A DNA stretch of 64,000 nt, from the NCBI RefSeq assembly GCF_001999905.1, contig NZ_CP019640.1, forward strand, positions 515,001 through 579,000, given 5' to 3'. A program made the position numbers and the translations under genes. Shown here piece by piece: positions 58,750 to 64,000 of this stretch. A model generated the notes under the pieces. It ran no database searches, was not told where the DNA came from, and saw only the letters and a list, made by a program, of their open reading frames with translations. This stretch comes from Planococcus lenghuensis. Its GTDB lineage: Bacteria > Bacillota > Bacilli > Bacillales_A > Planococcaceae. How positions within the stretch are numbered: the stretch's first letter is position 1; each line of letters begins with the position of its first letter.

Positions 58750-58965
58750 TTAGTTAACTGTATTTCTTGAACTAACTACGAGAAATTGAACTATCTCTTT
58801 TGTATAGTTGAACCAATAAGGCGGTTTGTTTGCATCAAACATGAGTGATTGATGTTCAGTTAATTTATGTTGCTGTCTTTCGATTTCCACTGTTACTAAT
58901 TCTTTAATCACATCCGAGGCATCTGCGATTCTCTTAGTGTGGGCTATCGTTCCTTTCGAAGGCAT
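58750..58965 (-). CDS. Hypothetical small protein, possibly a remnant
   Basis: 71 aa with an AGGTGA site 10 nt before ATG. Basic and helical N-terminus (GTIAHTKRIADASDVIKELVTVEIERQQHKL), then NKPPYWFNYTKEIVQFL. AT-rich codons unlike its neighbours, next to a repeat and an AT-rich island, so a transferred or decayed gene is possible. Not recognised. Confidence 0.45.
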   Translation of the reverse strand: MPSKGTIAHTKRIADASDVIKELVTVEIERQQHKLTEHQSLMFDANKPPYWFNYTKEIVQFLVVSSRNTVN

Positions 58966-59182
58966 GTTAACCGTTCACCTATAGAATTTTATGGCATCTA
59001 AAATTCCCTCACTTTTTCAAAGGGTTATTTCTTTTGTGATACAGGAAGTTTCGAGAAGCCTGAAGTAAGTGCTGGAAGCAACTTCTATCAGAAGGTGGCT
59101 TCATTTTTCGTGTTTCCTTTTTTGTCATAACATCTCCTCTCAAGATTAGTAATATCTCCTAAAAATTAATTTTATTTGAATA

Positions 59183-59211
59183 TTGACAGAAAATTCTGTT
59201 GTGAATAAAAT
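59183..59211 (+). promoter_or_regulatory. Promoter of the MFS gene with palindrome
   Basis: Perfect TTGACA (59183-59188), 17-nt spacer, TAAAAT (59206-59211). ACAGAA-AA-TTCTGT (59186-59199) overlaps the -35 box and could be an operator. The rest of 58966-59252 shows no gene. Confidence 0.7.
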
Positions 59212-59252
59212 TGAATTGAAGTGAGACTTCAACTTGAGAGGGAGGGAAAGAG

Positions 59253-60557
59253 ATGAGTAAAAACCAAACACGTCGTGTTCTGGTAGCTAGCTTGGTTGGA
59301 AGCTCGATTGAATGGTTCGATTATTTCTTGTATGGTACAGTTGCGGCACTTGTTTTTAATGAACTATTCTTCGTGAACGAGGATCCGACAGTGGGATTGT
59401 TATTAGCTTATGCATCATTTGCTCTGGCTTTTTTCATTCGGCCATTTGGCGGCGTGATATTCAGCCATATCGGTGATCGAATCGGACGGAAGAAGACACT
59501 TGTCCTGACACTGAGTTTAATGGGAATTGCTACATTTGGGATGGGACTCCTACCTACATATCAGGCAATCGGCATATGGGCACCGATTCTGCTAGTCACT
59601 TTACGGCTCATCCAGGGACTCGGTATCGGCGGAGAATGGGGCGGCGCCTTGCTGCTAGCGGTAGAATATGCGCCAGCTGAAAAACGCGGATTATTTGGAA
59701 GCATTCCACAGATGGGTGTAACTATCGGAATGCTTATGGGAACCATTGCACTTTGGGTGATGACTTTGCTGCCAGATGGAGCGTTCATCTCGTGGGGATG
59801 GCGAGTACCATTCATCCTAAGTGCGCTGCTTGTCGTGTTTGGTTTATGGATTCGTAAAGGAATCGATGAAACTCCAGAATTTAAAAAAGTGCAGGAATCA
59901 GGAGATATTCCGAAACTGCCAATTGTTGATACATTCAAATTCCATTGGCGTGAAGTACTGATTGCAGTTGGAGCAAAAGTAGTGGAAACAGCTCCTTTCT
60001 ATATTTTCAGCACATTTGTGGTATCTTATGCGACTGCGAATTTGGGCTTTAGTCGCACATCCGTGCTGGCAGCTGTTATGATTGCAACTGTAGTAACAAC
60101 AATTTTGATTCCAATCATGGGGGCGTTGTCTGACAGAGTCGGACGAAAAAAATTGTATATTGCAGGTGCAGTAGGGATGGCGCTGTTCGCGTTTCCTTAC
60201 TTTTGGCTGGTTCACCAAGGATCCGTTGCTCTACTTATTATTGCGACTGTCCTTGGCTTAGGAGTTATTTGGGCGCCAATCACAGCAGTGCTCGGGACAA
60301 TGTTCTCTGAAATATTCGAAGCAAAGGTTCGCTACACAGGTATTTCGCTTGGTTATCAGATTGGGGCAGCAGTGGCAGGCGGAACAGCTCCGCTCGTCGC
60401 AACAGCATTGCTTGTCCGATTCGATAATTCCTATGTCCCAGTCGCTGTCTACATTATCTTTACTGCACTTATTTCACTGGTTGCTATTTGGGCAGTTAAA
60501 GACCATAAGTCTCAACCATTAGTTGAACAGGTTATCGTAAAAGAAAGCCGCGTATAA
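59253..60557 (+). CDS. MFS transporter, metabolite:H+ symporter (MHS) type
   Basis: 434 aa, twelve membrane helices. The MHS N-terminus is clear: SSIEWFDYFLYGTVAALVFNELFF, RPFGGVIFSHIGDRIGRKK and LIQGLGIGGEWGGA. Relatives carry shikimate, proline-betaine or alpha-ketoglutarate. GC content and codon use are visibly lower than in neighbours, which suggests recent acquisition. ATG 59253 follows GAGGGAGGG. A terminator separates it from ornithine cyclodeaminase. Confidence 0.92.
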   Translation: MSKNQTRRVLVASLVGSSIEWFDYFLYGTVAALVFNELFFVNEDPTVGLLLAYASFALAFFIRPFGGVIFSHIGDRIGRKKTLVLTLSLMGIATFGMGLLPTYQAIGIWAPILLVTLRLIQGLGIGGEWGGALLLAVEYAPAEKRGLFGSIPQMGVTIGMLMGTIALWVMTLLPDGAFISWGWRVPFILSALLVVFGLWIRKGIDETPEFKKVQESGDIPKLPIVDTFKFHWREVLIAVGAKVVETAPFYIFSTFVVSYATANLGFSRTSVLAAVMIATVVTTILIPIMGALSDRVGRKKLYIAGAVGMALFAFPYFWLVHQGSVALLIIATVLGLGVIWAPITAVLGTMFSEIFEAKVRYTGISLGYQIGAAVAGGTAPLVATALLVRFDNSYVPVAVYIIFTALISLVAIWAVKDHKSQPLVEQVIVKESRV

Positions 60558-60571
60558 GCGGCTTTTTTTTG
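60545..60571 (+). terminator. Terminator overlapping the MFS gene end
   Basis: Stem AAAGCCGC / GCGGCTTT, then T's. The stop codon lies in its loop. Confidence 0.82.
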
Positions 60572-60586
60572 TAAGGAGGAATGACG

Positions 60587-61570
60587 ATGCTGATCATCAA
60601 TGAACGACAGATTGAGCAATGCTATGACATGACGGATGCCATTCATGACATCCGGCTGATCCTCAAGTCGAAAGAGCGGGGAGAACTGCTCAGTCCGCAC
60701 CGGACCGTGCTCGATTTTCCGGCGCACCGGGCATCGGCGCTCTATATGCCGAGTGCGGACCTTGCCGTGGAAATGGCCGGCGTCAAAGTCGTGACGATCT
60801 TTCCGGATAATCCGGATTTGGGCAATCCGACAACCCAAGGCGTTATCCTGCTGACCGATGCGATTGACGGGCGGCATATCGCCTTGATGAATGCGTCATA
60901 TCTGACCCGGCTCCGCACAGGGGCATTGAGCGGCATTGCGACCGACCACCTTGCGCGAAGTGACAGCCGCACGCTCACCGTAATCGGAACCGGCGCCATG
61001 GCATTCGAGCAAGTGCTGGGCGTGATGGCCGCCCGTAAAATCGAGCAAATTCTGCTCGTCAACCGTACACCGGAAAAAGCGGAAGTGTTCGCTGAGCGGC
61101 TGCGGGCATTCGGCGTGGAGATTCCAACAAAAGTGGAAACGGACACAGCAACCGCGGTCCGGCAGGCAGATATCATCTGCTGTGCGACCCGCTCCGATGA
61201 GCCGGTGTTCAACGGCAGCGACTTGCAGCCCGGCACCCACATCAATGGTGTCGGCTCGTACTTGCCATCCATGCGGGAAGTGGACGAAACGACTGTGTTG
61301 CAGGCCAATAAAATCGTGGTGGACAGTCTCACTGGCGTCAAAGCGGAAGCCGGGGAACTGATCCATGCAGCTAAAAGCGGAAAATGGTCATTCGATCAAG
61401 TCCACGCGGAACTCGACGCACTTGCAAACAACACGGCAGCTGGCCGGGAATCAGCGGACGAAATCACTTTTTTCAAGTCAGTCGGTGCCGCGTATTTCGA
61501 TCTCGCCGTCGCCCGGGGCGTCTACACAAAAGCGCAGGAAAGCGGAACGGGAACAGAGATGGACATCTGA
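60587..61570 (+). CDS. Ornithine cyclodeaminase family protein
   Basis: 327 aa from ATG 60587 (MLIINERQIEQC), with AAGGAGG 8 nt before. The NAD-binding TVIGTGAMAFEQVLGVMAAR and the substrate Lys/Arg region (GVKVVTIFPDNP, TRLRTGALSGIATD) are typical of OCD/mu-crystallin. Converts ornithine to proline in true members; others reduce alanine or imines. GC is higher than in the MFS gene just upstream, so the two are probably not a co-inherited unit. Confidence 0.9.
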   Translation: MLIINERQIEQCYDMTDAIHDIRLILKSKERGELLSPHRTVLDFPAHRASALYMPSADLAVEMAGVKVVTIFPDNPDLGNPTTQGVILLTDAIDGRHIALMNASYLTRLRTGALSGIATDHLARSDSRTLTVIGTGAMAFEQVLGVMAARKIEQILLVNRTPEKAEVFAERLRAFGVEIPTKVETDTATAVRQADIICCATRSDEPVFNGSDLQPGTHINGVGSYLPSMREVDETTVLQANKIVVDSLTGVKAEAGELIHAAKSGKWSFDQVHAELDALANNTAAGRESADEITFFKSVGAAYFDLAVARGVYTKAQESGTGTEMDI

Positions 61571-61587
61571 ATAAGTTAACTTGTTGT

Positions 61588-61618
61588 GCCATAAACCTCG
61601 TGTTTATGGTATTTTTTG
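61588..61618 (+). terminator. Terminator before a 21-bp array
   Basis: Stem GCCATAAAC / GTTTATGGT followed by ATTTTTTG. Confidence 0.87.
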
Positions 61619-61671
61619 TTTTTGGTAACGGGCGGAGCACGGACATTAAGCGTTTAGAGTGGTGAGGGGGC

Positions 61672-62253
61672 TTAAAGTGAACTCAGTCGACCTTAAAGTG
61701 CATTCAAAATTTTTTAAAAGGCACTGAACTGGTTTTAAAAATCATTCACCGCCCCTTAATATGCACTCACCCGATCTTAATCGTCACTCGACCACCATTT
61801 ACATCATAAATCACAAAAAGCTGACACCGGAAACCCGATACCAGCGCTCACAATCTCCATCAAAAAGGATAAATCGCCGGATAGATGCCAAGAGAAATTT
61901 TAAAAGGCACTCATCCGGCTTTAAAGTGCATTCAAAATATTTTAAAAGGCACTGAACTGGTTTTAAAGATCATTCACCGCCCCTTAATATGCACTCATCC
62001 GATCTTAATCGTCACTCGACCACCATTTACATCATAAATCATAAAAAGCTGACACCGGAAACCCGACACCAGCGCTCACAATCTCCATTAAAAAGGATAA
62101 ATCGCCGGATAGATGCCAAGAGAAATCTTAAAAGGCATTCATCCGGCTCTAAAGTGCATTCAAAATTTTTTAAAAGGCACTGAACTGGTTTTAAAGATCA
62201 TTCACGGCCCCTTAATATGCACTCATCCGATCTTAATCGTCACTCGACCACCA
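61672..62253 (+). repeat. 21-bp repeat array, three blocks of six units, with 228-bp tandem period
   Basis: Blocks start at 61672, 61900 and 62128, each with six units exactly 21 bp apart. Most units begin TTAA and carry TC or TG at positions 12-13. The last unit of each block starts TTAATC and reads the same in all three. The spacers hold a copy of the AAAAAGCTGACACCGG hairpin, damaged on the right arm in the first two. Located between converging genes. Confidence 0.93.
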
Positions 62254-62271
62254 TTTACATCATAAATCACA

Positions 62272-62304
62272 AAAAGCTGACACCGGAAACCCGGCGTCAG
62301 CTTT
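62272..62304 (-). terminator. Terminator of the lipoprotein gene, recurrent hairpin family
   Basis: AAAGCTGACACCGG / CCGGCGTCAGCTTT; the intact final copy of the hairpin found in the array spacers. Confidence 0.85.
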
Positions 62305-62312
62305 ACTTTTAA

Positions 62313-62975
62313 TTAAAAATCAATCGTCAATTCATTGGCGTCTGCAATTTTTTCATCTTCTGTATTGAACACATCGCTCGTCGTTAAGGTAAGGGTCCGG
62401 GTATCTTCTCCGTCAAGCACGAATCCGATATGGCCTTTCACTGTTTCACCGGGCGCGATTTCGCCATTCAGTTCTTCCAGGTAGATATCATCTTCCCACG
62501 TATATTCTTCTCCGGTATCCGCCGAAGCGAGCGCAACCGGCGCGAATTTCAGCGGGGCATCCGTGGTGTTGCGGATTTCAATAAATGCGTTGATGATCGG
62601 AAATTCTTCGGCTTCGGTAAAGTGATGATAGTAATCGGTCAGGCTGTAATCCGGCTGATAGCTGAGCAGTTTTGCTGCATGCACCGTCAATTCGATGCCG
62701 CCGATTTCGACGGTGTCGCCATCCAGTGCCGCGGCGAGCAACTCGATCTGCCCCCGCGCATCCCGGAACACAGCGCCGGTTTCTGTCAGCGTCCGGTCAT
62801 CCGTCACTTGCGGGTTCACAATATAACCTTCATAAAAACCGGGAATCGCGATATGGGAAGCGGCCGCAGATACGCCGGCTTCCGGCTGTTCAGAAACAGC
62901 GGGGGTGTCGGCTTGTTCACTGCAGCCGGCCAGCAATGCGGCCAGCGTAAAACCGATGAGGCTTGCTCGTTTCAT
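62313..62975 (-). CDS. Lipoprotein with a DUF4352-like domain
   Basis: 220 aa from ATG 62975 (MKRASLIGFTLAALLAGC), with TAGGAG upstream. Lipobox LLAGC with Cys18. The C-terminal half has an Ig-like DUF4352 pattern: EFPIINAFIEIRNTTDAPLKFAPVALASADTGEEY split by short gaps, and GETVKGHIGFVLDGED. The function of this extracytoplasmic family is unknown. Confidence 0.83.
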   Translation of the reverse strand: MKRASLIGFTLAALLAGCSEQADTPAVSEQPEAGVSAAASHIAIPGFYEGYIVNPQVTDDRTLTETGAVFRDARGQIELLAAALDGDTVEIGGIELTVHAAKLLSYQPDYSLTDYYHHFTEAEEFPIINAFIEIRNTTDAPLKFAPVALASADTGEEYTWEDDIYLEELNGEIAPGETVKGHIGFVLDGEDTRTLTLTTSDVFNTEDEKIADANELTIDF

Positions 62976-63044
62976 TTCAAAACTCCTATCCCGCAGTGAT
63001 TCCCGCTGCGACACAAGCCGGCGGGAACCGAGAGTAAATACGGA

Positions 63045-64000
63045 TTATTTATCAGTGATCGTAACGTCAGCTTTCAATAAATCAAAGATCAGTTTCGCTT
63101 GGTCGGTGTTATCCAAATGACCGGCGAAATTGTCGCTCGACGGGCCGTATGCATAGACGGATACATCTTCACCGGTGTGGCCGCCTGTCGTCCAGCCGGT
63201 GAATGTGCGCGCATTGTAAATCGCTTCAATGGCGTTATCAACAGCCCGCAGATCGTTTTTCGCTGCTGCAGTTTCAACGGAACGGATCTCGGCCGCTGTC
63301 ACTTTGAAGCCGCTATAAGCTTCGAGTGTTTCACCCACGCCTGCACCATTAATGATGCGCTGCGCCATGAAATCCGGTGTGCGTTTGGCGCCTTCAATGA
63401 TTTCACTTAACCAATTGTACTGACCGGCTGCGCCCATCGAGAAGCCGCCTGTCGAATGATCAGCGGTTGCAATGACAAGTGTATGCTTGTCTTTTTTCGC
63501 GAAGTCGATCGCTGCCTGGAAAGCCAGTTCAAAATCTTCCATTTCACTCATCGCGGAGACGATATCGTTATCGTGTCCGGCCCAGTCGATCTGGCTGCCT
63601 TCCACCATAAGGAAGAAACCGTCTTTATCCTGGCTCAGGCGGTCAAGTGCAGAAACCGTCATGTCTTTCAAAGAAGGGGTGTCTGCGTCGCGGTCAATCA
63701 TTTTCGGCATGCCGCCCGGCGCAAAGAGACCGACGACTTGTTCGTTATCGTCCGCAAACAATTCCTGCTTGCTGTCGACATAGCTGAAGCCGTCCGCCTG
63801 GAACTCTTTTACGAGGTTCCGGTCTTCACGGATCAGCAGGTCAGTGCCGCCGCCAAGAAGAACATCCACTTTATGTTCACCGTTAATTAATTCATCAAAA
63901 TAATCATCCGCGATGCCGTTCATGTTCCGGCGGCTTGGGTCATGCGAGCCGAAGGAAGCAGGGGTTGCGTGTGTGATTTCAGACGTTGCCACGAGACCGG
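63045..64000 (-). CDS. Alkaline phosphatase, C-terminal part (cut by window edge)
   Basis: About 318 codons of an alkaline phosphatase of the PhoA family; the frame continues beyond base 64000. Metal ligands are visible: THATPASFGSH, EGSQIDWAGHDND, ATADHSTGGF and TTGGHTGEDV. The active-site Ser and the signal peptide lie outside. Expected to release phosphate outside the cell and to be induced by phosphate limitation; no PhoP box can be seen here. Confidence 0.93.
   Translation of the reverse strand, partial: GLVATSEITHATPASFGSHDPSRRNMNGIADDYFDELINGEHKVDVLLGGGTDLLIREDRNLVKEFQADGFSYVDSKQELFADDNEQVVGLFAPGGMPKMIDRDADTPSLKDMTVSALDRLSQDKDGFFLMVEGSQIDWAGHDNDIVSAMSEMEDFELAFQAAIDFAKKDKHTLVIATADHSTGGFSMGAAGQYNWLSEIIEGAKRTPDFMAQRIINGAGVGETLEAYSGFKVTAAEIRSVETAAAKNDLRAVDNAIEAIYNARTFTGWTTGGHTGEDVSVYAYGPSSDNFAGHLDNTDQAKLIFDLLKADVTITDK

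Noticed and set aside
61672-62253. CRISPR array
   Set aside because: Units follow each other directly and there are no unique spacers between identical repeats, nor cas genes.

Overview
This is a chromosomal window of a moderately GC-rich Gram-positive bacterium of the order Bacillales, most likely family Planococcaceae. The evidence is gene order: tsaE-tsaB-rimI-tsaD, an opposed ABC-F gene, rex, tatA-tatC, a CPBP protease and groES-groEL follow the Bacillus subtilis ydiB-to-groEL order. The shortlist of family comes from protein style and GC only and is inference. No plasmid or phage backbone is visible.

Layout. 1-3.3 kb: end of an rRNA operon (23S, 5S). 3.8-16.5 kb: housekeeping block with tRNA-Asp, the t6A-modification operon, a DnaA-box cluster between tsaD and the ABC-F gene, rex, a TnpB-type (IS605/IS1341) element, tatAC, HrcA-controlled groESL (CIRCE operator) and a dihydrouridine synthase. 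16.6-20 kb: small membrane proteins, a YitT protein and a secreted four-LysM protein. 20.1-30 kb: a lactonase and a glycogen operon glgB-C-D-A-P, with an SDR gene after it. 30.0-31.4 kb: a complete ISL3-family insertion with a perfect 8-bp target duplication. 31.4-64 kb: accessory and transport genes, including an Abi/HEPN gene, lipoprotein MsrB, a decayed ABC exporter, TetR-MmpL and TetR-SDR pairs, BCCT and dicarboxylate transporters, TVP38, an MHS-type MFS transporter, ornithine cyclodeaminase family protein and a truncated alkaline phosphatase at the edge.

The most unusual feature is a set of non-coding arrays of degenerate 21-bp direct repeats with no unique spacer between units. Six clear arrays each lie between the 3' ends of two converging genes, and a seventh, decayed one does not. 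The commonest class starts TTAA and carries TC at positions 12-13. It occurs as blocks of six units (31.8 and 51.8 kb) or as three blocks of six (46 and 62 kb). The last unit of each array starts TTAATC. A related terminator hairpin family often follows. I know of no named element of this kind.

Several genes are disrupted: tsaD and an ABC permease by changes in G homopolymers (tsaD is normally essential, so a base-calling error is likely), plus tnpB and a transglutaminase/NAT-like gene. Starts were chosen from ribosome binding sites, so many differ from the longest possible frame.
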